64,000 bases of DNA from Epsilonproteobacteria bacterium tcs-49 (GTDB lineage Bacteria > Campylobacterota > Campylobacteria > Campylobacterales > Sulfurovaceae): positions 186,001 through 250,000 of the forward strand of contig LLYS01000001.1 of NCBI GenBank assembly GCA_002049495.1, in the 5' to 3' direction. Shown in pieces: positions 24,257 to 34,263 of this stretch. Under the pieces are notes generated by a model. It ran no database searches. It saw only the letters and a list, made by a program, of their open reading frames with translations, and had not been told where the DNA came from. Both the position numbers and the translations under genes were made by a program. Each line of letters opens with the position of its first letter. Within the stretch, counting starts at the first letter, position 1.

Positions 24257-27200
24257 ATGGACGACTTATTGACTTCTTATAAAGACAACTGCGGGTTTGG
24301 CCTCTTAGCGAGTATCGACAACAAACCATCGCACAAAAACTTAGAAGACGCCATCACTTCGCTGGAGCGTATGATGCACAGAGGCGGGGTCGGTGCCGAC
24401 GGCAAAAGCGGCGACGGTGCGGGTTTGCTGCTTTCCATGCCGCAGAAATTCATGCACAAGGTTGCGCACGAAAACGGCCATGAGCTTACCGAGCAATACG
24501 CCGTTGCGATGATCTTTTACAAAGATGAGGATCATATCAAAACCTTTCAGGAATATTGTGAAAAAAATGATTTGGAAGTGCTGTTTAAGCGTGAGGTTCC
24601 CTTTAATACCGAAGCGCTGGGAGAGCAGGCGTACTCCCTGCTTCCAAACATCGTTCAAGTCTTCGTAGCGCCCAACTCTATCATGGCTACGAGACGTTTT
24701 GAAGCCCTTTTATATTTGACGAGAAAGGAAACGGAACACGCCATTAAAAGCGAAGATTTCTATATCTGCAGCTTTTCAAACCAGGTGATCTCATATAAAG
24801 GTTTGGTGATGCCTACGATCATCAAACACTTCTATACCGATCTTCGCGATGAGGATTTCGAGATCAGCTTTTGCCTTTTCCACCAGCGTTTCTCTACCAA
24901 TACGCTGCCCCAGTGGCGACTGGCTCAGCCTTTTAGAATGATTGCGCACAACGGCGAGATCAACTCGGTCCACGCCAACCGTGTCAACGTCCAAGCCCGA
25001 AGCGAAAACCTCCACAGCGATGTTTTCAGCGACGAGGAGCTGGATAGACTGCTGCCCATCTTGCAGCCCGCGGCCAGCGACAGCGCCAGCTTGGACAACT
25101 TTTTGGAATTTTTACTTGCCAACGGGATGGATTTTTTCAAAGCCGCGCGCGCCGTTATCCCCGCACCGTGGCAAAATGCGCCCAGGATGGATCCTAAGCT
25201 CAGAGCCTTTTACGAGTATATGAGTGTCTCCTTTGAAGCGTGGGACGGTCCCGCGGCGATCAGTCTGACCGACGGACGCTATATCGGATGCGTTCTGGAC
25301 AGAAACGGGCTGCGCCCCTCAAAATATATCATTACCAAAGACAACAGATTGCTGATTACCAGCGAATACGGAGTCCTTGATACCGATGAAAACAACATCG
25401 CCGAACGCGGCAGATTGCAAAGCGGCGAAATGATGGGACTGGATCTGAAATACGGCAAAGTGCTCAAAAGTTCAGACATCAACGAATACCTCAAAACGTC
25501 CAAGCCCTACGACGTATGGCTAAACCAGGAGATCCAGTATCTCCAGGAACACGTCGAAGTCCCCTTTACCAAAACCGACATCCTCGATATCGACAACCTT
25601 GAAGCCAAACAGCGCTACTTCAACTATACCCACGAAGTGGTCGAAAGCGTAATCGAACCGATGATGAATGACGGCAAGGAAGCCACCGGTTCCATGGGTG
25701 ACGATACGCCGCTTGCGGCTTTTTCCAAGGTACAAAGAAACTTCAGCGACTTTTTCAAACAGAAATTCGCGCAGGTGACCAACCCCCCGATTGATCCCAT
25801 CCGTGAAAAGATCGTGATGAGTCTCAATACCGGATTTGGCTCCAAGGGCAACATCTTGGAAGAGACCCAGTCCAAAGCCAGACGATTGAAAACCGTCTCG
25901 CCTATTTTGAGTTATGAAAAGCTGCAGGTACTGCTGAGCTACGGGGATGATACCAGCCCCAGATACGATGAGATCTTTAAACACAAAAGTTTCAGCACCC
26001 TCTACACCGGCGATTTGAAAAAGGCGGTGGACGCGCTGGCAAAAGAGGTACACGACAGCGTCAACAACGAAGGAACGCGCATCATTATCCTCGATGACAG
26101 CGGCGTGGATGCAGCGCATAAAACGATTCCGATGATGATGGCTGTGGGTCGGGTACACCAATACCTGCTCGATAACGGCTGCCGCAGCCGTGCAAGCATC
26201 GTGGCGATCACGGGTGAGATGCAGGATTCGCATATGGCGGCGTCCTTGCTGGCTTTCGGGGCTACGGCGATCTACCCCTACATGCTTTTTGCTTCGGCGT
26301 ATGCCAAGTGTAAAAAAGCGGGTCTAAGTGATGTCAAAACACGCAAACGGCTCAAAAACATTTACGCTGCGATCAACGCGGGGATTTTGAAAATCCTTTC
26401 AAAGATGGGGATCTCCACCGCGGCAAGTTACAAAAACTCCGCGCTGTTTGACGCGATCGGCCTTGACAAAGAGTTGGTGGATGAGTGTTTCGAAGGTGCA
26501 GCGCCACTGCTTCCGGGCTTGGGATATGCAGATATCGACAAGCGCGTAGAACACTTCCATAAAAACGCCTTTGACAACAGCAACCGCATCTTCCCGCTGG
26601 AACTGGGCGGCTTTTACAAACACATTCACGGGGGCGAATTCCACGATTTCGGTCCGGAAATCGTCCACGCCATCCACAAAGCGGTCGAAAGCGGCAGCAA
26701 GGAAGATTATGAAGCCTTTAAAGCGCTTGTGGACAATCGGGATAAAAAGATGATCCGCGACTTTCTGGATCTCAAATCCGACAGAAACTCCATCGACGTT
26801 TCCAAGGTAGAACCAAAAGAGGAGATCTTCAAACGCTTCGCCACCGCGGCGATGAGTCTGGGCTCCATCTCCCCAGAAGCGCACGAATGCCTTGCCGAAG
26901 CGATGAACAGAATCGGCGGGATGAGCAACTCCGGCGAAGGCGGCGAGGATGAAGCGCGTTTCAAAAGCGATAAAAACTCCAAGATCAAGCAGGTGGCTTC
27001 GGGGCGCTTCGGCGTAACTCCGGGCTACCTTGCCAGTGCGGAAGAGATCCAGATCAAGGTGGCCCAGGGAGCCAAGCCCGGGGAAGGCGGACAGCTTCCC
27101 GGACACAAGGTCAACGGCCTGGTCGCGAAGCTTCGCCACACCAACGAGGGCGTGACGCTGATCTCCCCTCCTCCCCACCACGATATCTACAGTATCGAGG

Positions 27201-28672
27201 ATTTGGCGCAGTTGATCTTTGATCTCAAACAGGTCAACCCCAGAGCCACCATCACGGTCAAGCTGGTCTCCACCGCGGGCGTGGGTACCATCGCCGCGGG
27301 TGTTGCCAAAACTTACGCGGACAAGATCATCATCAGCGGCGGTGACGGCGGTACCGGTGCGGCGCCGCAAACCTCGATCAAGTTTGCGGGCAACCCGTGG
27401 GAGCTGGGCTTGAGCGAAGCGCACAACGCACTGAAAGTCAACGGCCTGCGGGGCAACGTACACCTACAAACCGACGGCGGACTCAAAACCGGTCTTGACG
27501 TGGTCAAAGCCGCTATCCTGGGGGCGGAGAGTTACGCTTTCGGGACCGGGGCATTGACGCTGATCGGGTGTAAAATCCTGCGGATCTGCCACCTTAACCG
27601 TTGTACCGTGGGGGTCGCCACCCAGGAGGAAAGCCTGCGCGAACACTACGTCGGGTCGGTTCAAAAGGTGATCAACTACTTTACCATGCTCGCCGAAGAT
27701 GTACGTGAAATCCTGGCAAAACTCGGTTATGAAAGCTTGGAAGAGATCATCGGAAAAACCGAACTGCTTGAAGTCATCGACGACGGCTTTGCTAGAAAGT
27801 TTAACTTCGATTCCATCATCCAGCGTATTGAGGGGGTCAATACCTGCCAGGTAGCGTCTAACGACCCTTACGATAAAAACGAGTTTGAAAAGCAGATTTT
27901 GGAAGATGTGTTTAAAACGATCCAAAATCCCAACGACTCCATCGTCTTAGAGCGCAAAATCTGTAACCTCAACCGGAGCTTCGGCGCGCGTATCAGCGGT
28001 GAGATCGCCAAATACTACGGAGACAAAGGTCTGCCCGAAGACGCTATCAAACTGCGGCTCAAAGGGATCGCCGGACAGAGTCTGGGGGCTTTTTTGACAA
28101 ACGGCGTAAGCATCTATATCGACGGTGCGGGCAACGACTACGTCGGTAAAGGGATGAACGGCGGCAAGATCGTCATCACCAACAAAAACGGCGGCAGCAG
28201 CTTCTCCCTTGCGGGCAACACCTGCCTTTACGGCGCTACCGGCGGTAAACTTTACGTCGCCGGCAACGTCGGGGAGCGCTTCGGGGTGCGAAACTCCGGA
28301 TGTCTGACCGTGGTCGAAGGTACGGGGGATCATCCGTGCGAGTATATGACCGGCGGGATCGCCGTAATCCTTGGCAAAACCGGGGTCAACTTCGGTGCGG
28401 GTATGACCGGCGGGGTCGCCTTTGTCTATGACGAAGAGCACGAGTTTATCGAAACGATCAATCAGGAGCTCATCGAAGCGATCCGCATCGACACCGACGA
28501 TACGGACTTTGAGAGACACTACCTCAAAAAACTGCTCAAAGATTATATCAATGAAACGGGGAGTGAAAAAGCAAAAATGATCTTGGATAATTTTAGAGTT
28601 AACATTAGAAACTTTTGGATGGTCAAACCAAAAGATGTTAAATCTCCACTAGATGACAAGCAAGGAGAGTAG
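24257..28672 (+). CDS. gltB: Glutamate synthase large subunit
   Basis: A 1471-residue glutamine amidotransferase. A short propeptide (11 residues) precedes the N-terminal nucleophile Cys12 (NCGFGLL). The class II glutaminase domain spans about 1-400, a central domain follows, and the FMN-binding TIM barrel (about 800-1200) has GDGGTGAAPQTS. The [3Fe-4S] cysteines are in GCKILRICHLNRC. The C-terminal GXGXG beta-helix has repeated G-G turns. With GltD it makes two glutamates from glutamine and 2-oxoglutarate using NADPH. Confidence 0.98.
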   Translation: MDDLLTSYKDNCGFGLLASIDNKPSHKNLEDAITSLERMMHRGGVGADGKSGDGAGLLLSMPQKFMHKVAHENGHELTEQYAVAMIFYKDEDHIKTFQEYCEKNDLEVLFKREVPFNTEALGEQAYSLLPNIVQVFVAPNSIMATRRFEALLYLTRKETEHAIKSEDFYICSFSNQVISYKGLVMPTIIKHFYTDLRDEDFEISFCLFHQRFSTNTLPQWRLAQPFRMIAHNGEINSVHANRVNVQARSENLHSDVFSDEELDRLLPILQPAASDSASLDNFLEFLLANGMDFFKAARAVIPAPWQNAPRMDPKLRAFYEYMSVSFEAWDGPAAISLTDGRYIGCVLDRNGLRPSKYIITKDNRLLITSEYGVLDTDENNIAERGRLQSGEMMGLDLKYGKVLKSSDINEYLKTSKPYDVWLNQEIQYLQEHVEVPFTKTDILDIDNLEAKQRYFNYTHEVVESVIEPMMNDGKEATGSMGDDTPLAAFSKVQRNFSDFFKQKFAQVTNPPIDPIREKIVMSLNTGFGSKGNILEETQSKARRLKTVSPILSYEKLQVLLSYGDDTSPRYDEIFKHKSFSTLYTGDLKKAVDALAKEVHDSVNNEGTRIIILDDSGVDAAHKTIPMMMAVGRVHQYLLDNGCRSRASIVAITGEMQDSHMAASLLAFGATAIYPYMLFASAYAKCKKAGLSDVKTRKRLKNIYAAINAGILKILSKMGISTAASYKNSALFDAIGLDKELVDECFEGAAPLLPGLGYADIDKRVEHFHKNAFDNSNRIFPLELGGFYKHIHGGEFHDFGPEIVHAIHKAVESGSKEDYEAFKALVDNRDKKMIRDFLDLKSDRNSIDVSKVEPKEEIFKRFATAAMSLGSISPEAHECLAEAMNRIGGMSNSGEGGEDEARFKSDKNSKIKQVASGRFGVTPGYLASAEEIQIKVAQGAKPGEGGQLPGHKVNGLVAKLRHTNEGVTLISPPPHHDIYSIEDLAQLIFDLKQVNPRATITVKLVSTAGVGTIAAGVAKTYADKIIISGGDGGTGAAPQTSIKFAGNPWELGLSEAHNALKVNGLRGNVHLQTDGGLKTGLDVVKAAILGAESYAFGTGALTLIGCKILRICHLNRCTVGVATQEESLREHYVGSVQKVINYFTMLAEDVREILAKLGYESLEEIIGKTELLEVIDDGFARKFNFDSIIQRIEGVNTCQVASNDPYDKNEFEKQILEDVFKTIQNPNDSIVLERKICNLNRSFGARISGEIAKYYGDKGLPEDAIKLRLKGIAGQSLGAFLTNGVSIYIDGAGNDYVGKGMNGGKIVITNKNGGSSFSLAGNTCLYGATGGKLYVAGNVGERFGVRNSGCLTVVEGTGDHPCEYMTGGIAVILGKTGVNFGAGMTGGVAFVYDEEHEFIETINQELIEAIRIDTDDTDFERHYLKKLLKDYINETGSEKAKMILDNFRVNIRNFWMVKPKDVKSPLDDKQGE

Positions 28673-28673
28673 G

Positions 28674-30062
28674 ATGCAAAACTTTTTTAACCTCAACAGA
28701 CTCGCCCCGAAAAAGCGCGGGGTCATTGAAAGAGTAAAGGATTTCAGCGAAATTTATGAAATCTACACCGAAGGCGACGCCAAAAGCCAGGCGGGGCGGT
28801 GCGTACAGTGCGGCGACCCCTACTGCCTGAACAAGTGTCCGCTGAGCAACTATATCCCCCAGTGGCTCAAAGCCACCGAGGGCAAGGATCTGGATCTTGC
28901 GTTCAAACTCTCCAACCAATCCTCCCCCTTCCCCGAAATCATGGGGCGGGTATGTCCGCAGGACCGGCTGTGCGAGGGGGATTGTACCCTCAACGACGGC
29001 TATGGGGCGATCACGATCGGTTCCATCGAAACCTATATCAGCGAAGAGGGTTTTAAAAACGGAATGAAACCCGAACTGGATGTGGAGAAGATGGGCAAAA
29101 AAGTAGCCGTCATCGGTGCGGGCCCCGCGGGACTGAGTGCGGCAACCTTTTTACTGCGCGAGGGGATCGACGTGGATCTTTACGATGCGCAAAACCAGGC
29201 CGGCGGTTTGCTGACATACGGTATCCCCGGTTTCAAACTGGATAAACACGTGGTCGCGCGCCGGGTCAAATGGCTCAAAGAACAGGGCATGACCATCTAC
29301 AACAACAGCGTCGTCGGCAAAGATGTCCAGATCGGGGAATTGACCGACAAATACGATGCGATCTTTATCGGCGTGGGTGCGACCAAAGGGCGGATGCCCA
29401 AGATCAAAAACGCCGAAGCGCAAAACACTTATCTGGCGATGGAACTTTTAACCAACGTACAGAAGAAAAACTTCGGCGAAAGCTATGATGAGAGCATCGA
29501 TGTCAAAAGCAAAAACGTCGTGGTTATCGGCGGCGGGGATACGGCGATGGATTGTCTGCGCACCTCCTTGCGTGAGGGTGCGGATTCGGTGAAGTGTCTC
29601 TATCGCCGTGACGCGCTGAATATGCCCGGAAGTAAAAAAGAGTATATCAACGCCAAAGAGGAGGGTGTGGAGTTTGTCTTCAACGTTTCGCCCAAAGAGG
29701 TGATCGTCAACGACGAGGGGAAAGCGATCGGTGTGGAGATGGTCAAAACGAAGCTTTCCCAGGCTGCGGGCGGCGGCAGAGCGAAAGTCGAAGAGATCGA
29801 GGGCAGCAACTACGTCGAAAACGCGGACGTTGTGATCTTTGCGCTCGGTTTTGATACAATTGATTATGATTTTTACGCCGAAGCGGGGATCGAAACCGGT
29901 AAATGGGGAGAGATCTTGGTGGATAGGGATTTTCAAACCACGACTCCCGGTATCTTTGCCGGAGGCGACTGTATCCGCGGTGCGGACCTTGTGGTTACGG
30001 CGGCACGTGACGGCAGGGATGCGGCGATCAATATCGCCAAAGAGCTGCGCAAGATAAAATAG
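28674..30062 (+). CDS. gltD: Glutamate synthase small subunit
   Basis: A 462-residue NADPH-dependent flavoprotein that feeds electrons to GltB. The N-terminal region has the [4Fe-4S] cysteines (CVQCGDPYCLNKCPL and CPQDRLCEGDC). FAD binding is GAGPAGLSAA near residue 150 and NADPH binding is VIGGGDTAMDC near 285. C-terminal GIFAGGDCIRGADLVV is the FAD-pyrophosphate motif. I chose ATG 28674, one base after the gltB stop with GGAG upstream, over an in-frame ATG within gltB. Confidence 0.96.
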   Translation: MQNFFNLNRLAPKKRGVIERVKDFSEIYEIYTEGDAKSQAGRCVQCGDPYCLNKCPLSNYIPQWLKATEGKDLDLAFKLSNQSSPFPEIMGRVCPQDRLCEGDCTLNDGYGAITIGSIETYISEEGFKNGMKPELDVEKMGKKVAVIGAGPAGLSAATFLLREGIDVDLYDAQNQAGGLLTYGIPGFKLDKHVVARRVKWLKEQGMTIYNNSVVGKDVQIGELTDKYDAIFIGVGATKGRMPKIKNAEAQNTYLAMELLTNVQKKNFGESYDESIDVKSKNVVVIGGGDTAMDCLRTSLREGADSVKCLYRRDALNMPGSKKEYINAKEEGVEFVFNVSPKEVIVNDEGKAIGVEMVKTKLSQAAGGGRAKVEEIEGSNYVENADVVIFALGFDTIDYDFYAEAGIETGKWGEILVDRDFQTTTPGIFAGGDCIRGADLVVTAARDGRDAAINIAKELRKIK

Positions 30063-30081
30063 GTGAAACAAAGGATAAAAC

Positions 30082-30936
30082 ATGAATTTCGGTGATCTGT
30101 TTAAACGCTTAAGCCAACGGGGAAAACAAAAATCCAGCGATACGAAAAGCGAATGGCAAAAGTGTCCCAAATGCCTCTCCTTGATGTACCACAAAGAGGT
30201 AGAGAAAAACAACGAGGTGTGTCCAAAATGCGGCCACCACTACCGTATCACCGCGGAGGAGCGGATCAAACTGCTGTGTGATCAGGACAGTTTTATCCCC
30301 CACGACAACAACCTTGAACCCACCGATCCTTTGGAGTTCAGTGATAAAAAAAGTTACAAAAAACGTATAGCCGACAGTTATGAAAAAACGGGAAAAAAGT
30401 CCTCCGTTCTTTCGGGAAGCTGCACTATCGACAAAAAGCCCGTGGAACTTGTCGTTTTCGACTTTGCCTTTATGGGCGGCAGTCTTGGTTCGGTCGAGGG
30501 GGAAAAGATCGTACGCGCGGTTAACCGTGCTATCGAGAAGCGTTGCGGCTTGATCATCGTCAGCGCCAGCGGCGGAGCGAGAATGCAAGAAAGTACCTAC
30601 TCCCTGCTGCAGATGAGCAAAACCAGTGCTGCTTTGAAACGGCTGCATAAAGAGAAACTGCCCTTTATCTCCGTACTGACCCACCCCACCATGGGCGGCG
30701 TGAGCGCTTCTTTTGCGATGCTGGGCGATATCATCATGGCTGAACCCGACGCGCTTATCGGCTTTGCGGGGCAGCGGGTGATCAAACAAACTATCGGCGC
30801 CGATCTTCCCGAAGGGTTCCAGCGAAGTGAATTTCTGCTTGAGCACGGCTTGATCGACATGGTGGTTGATCGAAACGAAATGAAAAAGACGCTCTTTGAT
30901 CTGCTAACGCTGCTTGAAGGCAACCAAGCGGCGTAA
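30082..30936 (+). CDS. accD: Acetyl-CoA carboxylase carboxyltransferase, beta subunit
   Basis: A 284-residue subunit of the first committed step of fatty acid synthesis. The zinc ribbon cysteines are Cys28, Cys31, Cys47 and Cys50. The crotonase-fold domain has FDFAFMGGSLGSVEGEK, SASGGARMQE, and LTHPTMGGVSASFAMLGD. AAAGGAT lies before the ATG. In C. jejuni accD is likewise next to rlmH and the dksA-like gene. Confidence 0.97.
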   Translation: MNFGDLFKRLSQRGKQKSSDTKSEWQKCPKCLSLMYHKEVEKNNEVCPKCGHHYRITAEERIKLLCDQDSFIPHDNNLEPTDPLEFSDKKSYKKRIADSYEKTGKKSSVLSGSCTIDKKPVELVVFDFAFMGGSLGSVEGEKIVRAVNRAIEKRCGLIIVSASGGARMQESTYSLLQMSKTSAALKRLHKEKLPFISVLTHPTMGGVSASFAMLGDIIMAEPDALIGFAGQRVIKQTIGADLPEGFQRSEFLLEHGLIDMVVDRNEMKKTLFDLLTLLEGNQAA

Positions 30937-30938
30937 CG

Positions 30939-31496
30939 ATGGCAAAACTCTATGCGCTTTTAGATTTTGATTCGCTGCAGCGGCGGGGCTACTCCCTGGA
31001 AAAGTTCCTGCCGCTGCTCAAAGATGCCGCACTGCTGCAGTACCGCGATAAAACAAACCCTCCGGAAATTCAGAAACAAAACCTCCTTTTTTTAAAACGC
31101 CATTTTCACAATCCCGTTCTTATCAATGACCGTTTGGAGTTGGCAAAGTACTGCGACGGACTGCACCTGGGGCAGGAGGATCTGCTGCGTTACGGTGCCA
31201 ACGGCGCGGAAGCCGCGGCATACGTGCGGCAAAGGCTCGGGGAGAAACTCTTTGGCCTCTCTACACACGACAGGGAGGAGATACTTGAAGCCAACACCTT
31301 GCCGCTGGATTATATCGGACTGGGAGCATACCGGGCGACGGGGACAAAAAAGGACGCTTGCGTTTTAGGGGAGAAACTGCCGGAACTTGCACTCTATTCC
31401 AGCTATCCCGTAGCGGCTATCGGCGGGGTCAAAAAGGATGAAATTATTGAAAACGTCACCTATAACGTCGTAGGAAGCGGGCTTTATGAAGGTTAA
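30939..31496 (+). CDS. Thiamine-phosphate synthase family protein (ThiE/TenI-like)
   Basis: A 185-residue TIM-barrel protein. ThiE motifs are kept: LQYRDK (pyrophosphate/pyrimidine binding), LINDRLELAKYCDGLHLGQEDL, GLSTHDREE, DYIGLGAYRATGTK and VAAIGG. It would couple hydroxymethylpyrimidine pyrophosphate with thiazole phosphate. It is shorter than most ThiE proteins (about 205-215). Campylobacterota can carry more than one ThiE-like gene, so it may be a paralogue. It overlaps rlmH by 11 bases. Confidence 0.78.
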   Translation: MAKLYALLDFDSLQRRGYSLEKFLPLLKDAALLQYRDKTNPPEIQKQNLLFLKRHFHNPVLINDRLELAKYCDGLHLGQEDLLRYGANGAEAAAYVRQRLGEKLFGLSTHDREEILEANTLPLDYIGLGAYRATGTKKDACVLGEKLPELALYSSYPVAAIGGVKKDEIIENVTYNVVGSGLYEG

Positions 31497-31947
31497 TATC
31501 TACTCAATTATTAAAAAAGATCGTTCTGAATTTGATCCTTTATATAAAAATTATGAAAAGATGATTTCTCGGTATGCAAATGTTACGATTGAGGACATTT
31601 TCAATAAAAATATAGCAAAAGCACAAAGTAGTAATGAAATTAAAGCCAAAAAAGAGTATACTTCCGCCTATAAAAAGAAGATAAGTCATGCTTATAACAT
31701 TGCATTAGATGTCCAAGGGCGTGAAGTTGACAGCTTAAAATTCAGCAAGCTGCTGGAGAATAAAGGTGAAATTAATTTTTTTATCGGCGGTGCCTACGGT
31801 TTTGAGAAGGAATTTTTAGATCAGTGTGATCAAACTATCTCTTTAGGCAAGCTCACGATGGCTCACAAAGTCGCCAAAGTGGTTTTGCTTGAACAGATTT
31901 TTCGGGGGTTATGCATAATCAATAACCACCCATACCATAAGGAATAG
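31486..31947 (+). CDS. rlmH: 23S rRNA pseudouridine-1915 N3-methyltransferase
   Basis: A 153-residue SPOUT methyltransferase. The SAM-binding knot reads FFIGGAYGFEKEF then LGKLTMAHKVAKVVLLEQIF and the invariant C-terminal NNHPYHKE. The coding sequence is clearly richer in A and T than its neighbours (many AAA, ATT, TTA and AAT codons), yet the family signature is intact. Confidence 0.96.
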   Translation: MKVNIYSIIKKDRSEFDPLYKNYEKMISRYANVTIEDIFNKNIAKAQSSNEIKAKKEYTSAYKKKISHAYNIALDVQGREVDSLKFSKLLENKGEINFFIGGAYGFEKEFLDQCDQTISLGKLTMAHKVAKVVLLEQIFRGLCIINNHPYHKE

Positions 31948-31949
31948 TT

Positions 31950-32312
31950 TTGAAAGATGTAGATAAGAATTTCTTCAAAGATATGCTCATTGATCGCAAG
32001 AAGCAGATCCAGAAAAATATCAGTGAAACGGAGCTTGAGAAGATCTCCATGGCATCTAATGACCTCAATGACGAAGCGGACTTCGCTTCAGCGGATATTG
32101 ACAATATCATTGATGATGCTATAATATCACAACAAGGTAAGGAACTTTTGGAGATTGATCAGGCACTTGCAAAGATCGAGACCGAAGAGTATGGAGTATG
32201 CGAAATGTGTGAAGAGCAGATCGGGTATTCACGACTCAAAGTCAAACCCTTTGCCAAATACTGCATCACCTGCAGATCGATCGTCGAAAAGTCTGAAAAA
32301 GCCAAAAACTAG
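31950..32312 (+). CDS. DksA/TraR-family zinc-finger protein
   Basis: A 120-residue transcription factor-like protein with a coiled-coil N-terminus and a C4 zinc finger (Cys84, Cys87, Cys105, Cys108). ASNDLNDEADFASADI lies at the coiled-coil tip, where DksA has acidic residues entering the RNA-polymerase secondary channel. It probably works with or replaces ppGpp-DksA control of transcription. The start is TTG with AAGGA six bases upstream; no ATG in frame would keep the conserved N-terminus. Confidence 0.85.
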   Translation: MKDVDKNFFKDMLIDRKKQIQKNISETELEKISMASNDLNDEADFASADIDNIIDDAIISQQGKELLEIDQALAKIETEEYGVCEMCEEQIGYSRLKVKPFAKYCITCRSIVEKSEKAKN

Positions 32313-32331
32313 CTACTAAAGGGACTTTATT

Positions 32332-33333
32332 ATGAAACTCAAACTCTATACGTTGGGTTCGTTGCTCTTAATTGTCGCCACGGGGGTATATACCTACGTT
32401 TATTTCGGCGAAGATTTGATTACGCACAAAATTTACACGACGGAGTTGACGCTGCCGCTGTACCTGTGGGTAATCGCGCCGATGGCGATCTTGTTCATAC
32501 TCTCCTTTTTTCATCTTCTGGTTTACGGTATCCGGAACAAGATGAACTTCTCCCGCTGGGAAAAGGACAGTTTGAACCTGATCGACGTGCTCAACGCGGC
32601 ACTGATCGGAAAGAGCAAACATGCCACGATCAAACATGAGAGTTTGAGTGAAGTCGCCTCGGTCCTCGCAAAGTCCCAAATAAAAGTGGTCGAAACGATC
32701 AGCGACCTGGAGAAGAGTAAGCTCAAAGAAAACCTGGAAAAAAATAAAACGATCTACAAAGGCGGCTACGTTCCCTTGGGCAAAAGCGACTACGCGAAAA
32801 ACAGCCCTATCTTGATCCGCAATCAGCAAAACCGTTTGAAACAGGACCCCGACTTTGCCAAGCAGGTGATCAAAAACAGCGGTAATTACGACAACAGCAT
32901 CATCGATGACGCCATCGTGGCCTATATGCAGCAGATCGAACCCAAAGAGTTGCAAAACGTCGAAAACCTTTTAACCGCGGACGCCATAAACGCCTTGATC
33001 GAACGGGCAAACCGTGCGGAGTTTGCACTCAGTGAAGAAAACCTTACGCTGCTTGTGAAAAAAGCGGATGAAAAGCAGCTGATCCCCTTAGCTTCAGTTG
33101 CCAAAAAACACCTTCTTCCCGATGCCGTACTCGCCACGTTCAAACACTGCTATGAAGAGGATCCCGCAAAAAACAAGATGGTATACGTCTATCTGCTGCT
33201 GGAGTATGAGATGATAGAAAAAGCCGCGCAGGAACTTGCCGAAGAGGAAGAAAACGGCGAGTATCAAAAGCTTCAAGCCTATATCGATCTCAAAGCAGCA
33301 GGAAAAAAATACCCGCTAGACCTTTTCATCTAG
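32332..33333 (+). CDS. Conserved Campylobacterota membrane-anchored protein of unknown function
   Basis: A 333-residue protein with two N-terminal membrane segments (about 5-25 and 42-64) followed by a large charged, helical soluble domain rich in lysine and glutamate. C. jejuni Cj0124c has the same position between a dksA-like gene and a dihydrouridine synthase. The domain is probably cytoplasmic. No enzymatic motif is visible. Confidence 0.75.
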   Translation: MKLKLYTLGSLLLIVATGVYTYVYFGEDLITHKIYTTELTLPLYLWVIAPMAILFILSFFHLLVYGIRNKMNFSRWEKDSLNLIDVLNAALIGKSKHATIKHESLSEVASVLAKSQIKVVETISDLEKSKLKENLEKNKTIYKGGYVPLGKSDYAKNSPILIRNQQNRLKQDPDFAKQVIKNSGNYDNSIIDDAIVAYMQQIEPKELQNVENLLTADAINALIERANRAEFALSEENLTLLVKKADEKQLIPLASVAKKHLLPDAVLATFKHCYEEDPAKNKMVYVYLLLEYEMIEKAAQELAEEEENGEYQKLQAYIDLKAAGKKYPLDLFI

Positions 33334-33339
33334 GATATA

Positions 33340-34263
33340 ATGATACGATTTGACAAGCCCCTTTACTTTCTAGCCCCCCTTGCGGGCTATACCGACCTGC
33401 CTTTCCGCAGTGTCGTAAAAAAGTTCGGCGTAGATGTTACCGTCAGCGAAATGATCAGCTCCAACGCCCTGAGCTTTCAAAACAAAAAGACGCTGAAAAT
33501 GCTGGAAAAGTCCCCCCTTGAAGATCCCTACAGTGTCCAGATAGCGGGCAACGATCCCTACTACATACAAAAAGCGGTGGAGTACCTCAATACCCTTGAG
33601 GGGATCGACGATATCAACCTCAACTGCGGCTGCCCGGCACCTAAGGTAGCCAACAACGGTTCGGGAAGCGGTTTGCTGCAGGATTTGAATAAAATGGGAA
33701 AGATCATTAAAACGATCAAAAACACCGCTACCACCAACACGATAAGCGTAAAGATGCGTATCGGTTTTGATAGCAAGATTCCCGTCGAAGCCGCAAAGGT
33801 TTGCGAAGACAACGGAGCGGACTTTCTCGCCGTACACGGTCGTACCAAAGTAGGAGCGTATAAAGCGCCGGTGGATTACGACGCGATTAGAGATATCAAA
33901 AAAGCCCTCTCCATCCCCGTTATCGCCAACGGTGATATCACCGATGCGGCAAAGGCGAAGCGGGTCCATGAACACACCGGCTGCGACGGGATTATGGTCG
34001 GCCGGGGCGCAATCGGCAAACCCTGGATCTTCCATCAGATGAAACACGGTGAAAGCGAAATCGATCCCGGTTTAAAAAAGCAGATTATTTTGGAACATTT
34101 TGATCAGATGGTGCATTTTTACGGAACATACGGTGCCGTTATGTTCCGCAAGCATCTGCATACCTATTCCAAAGGCTACGACAAAGCCAGCAGTTTCCGC
34201 GAAACGATCAACGTGACTTCCGACACCGCGGAAGTCCGAAAATTGATCTCGGAGTTTTTTTAA
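33340..34263 (+). CDS. dusB: tRNA-dihydrouridine synthase
   Basis: A 307-residue FMN-dependent TIM-barrel enzyme reducing uridines in tRNA. Visible: FLAPLAGYTDLPFR, NLNCGCPAPKV with the catalytic Cys, VKMRIGFD, VHGRT, ANGDI and GIMVGRGAIGKPW. DusB-type is the best guess since most Campylobacterota carry one or two such genes. It ends by overlapping the convergent prepilin gene by 4 bases. Confidence 0.9.
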   Translation: MIRFDKPLYFLAPLAGYTDLPFRSVVKKFGVDVTVSEMISSNALSFQNKKTLKMLEKSPLEDPYSVQIAGNDPYYIQKAVEYLNTLEGIDDINLNCGCPAPKVANNGSGSGLLQDLNKMGKIIKTIKNTATTNTISVKMRIGFDSKIPVEAAKVCEDNGADFLAVHGRTKVGAYKAPVDYDAIRDIKKALSIPVIANGDITDAAKAKRVHEHTGCDGIMVGRGAIGKPWIFHQMKHGESEIDPGLKKQIILEHFDQMVHFYGTYGAVMFRKHLHTYSKGYDKASSFRETINVTSDTAEVRKLISEFF

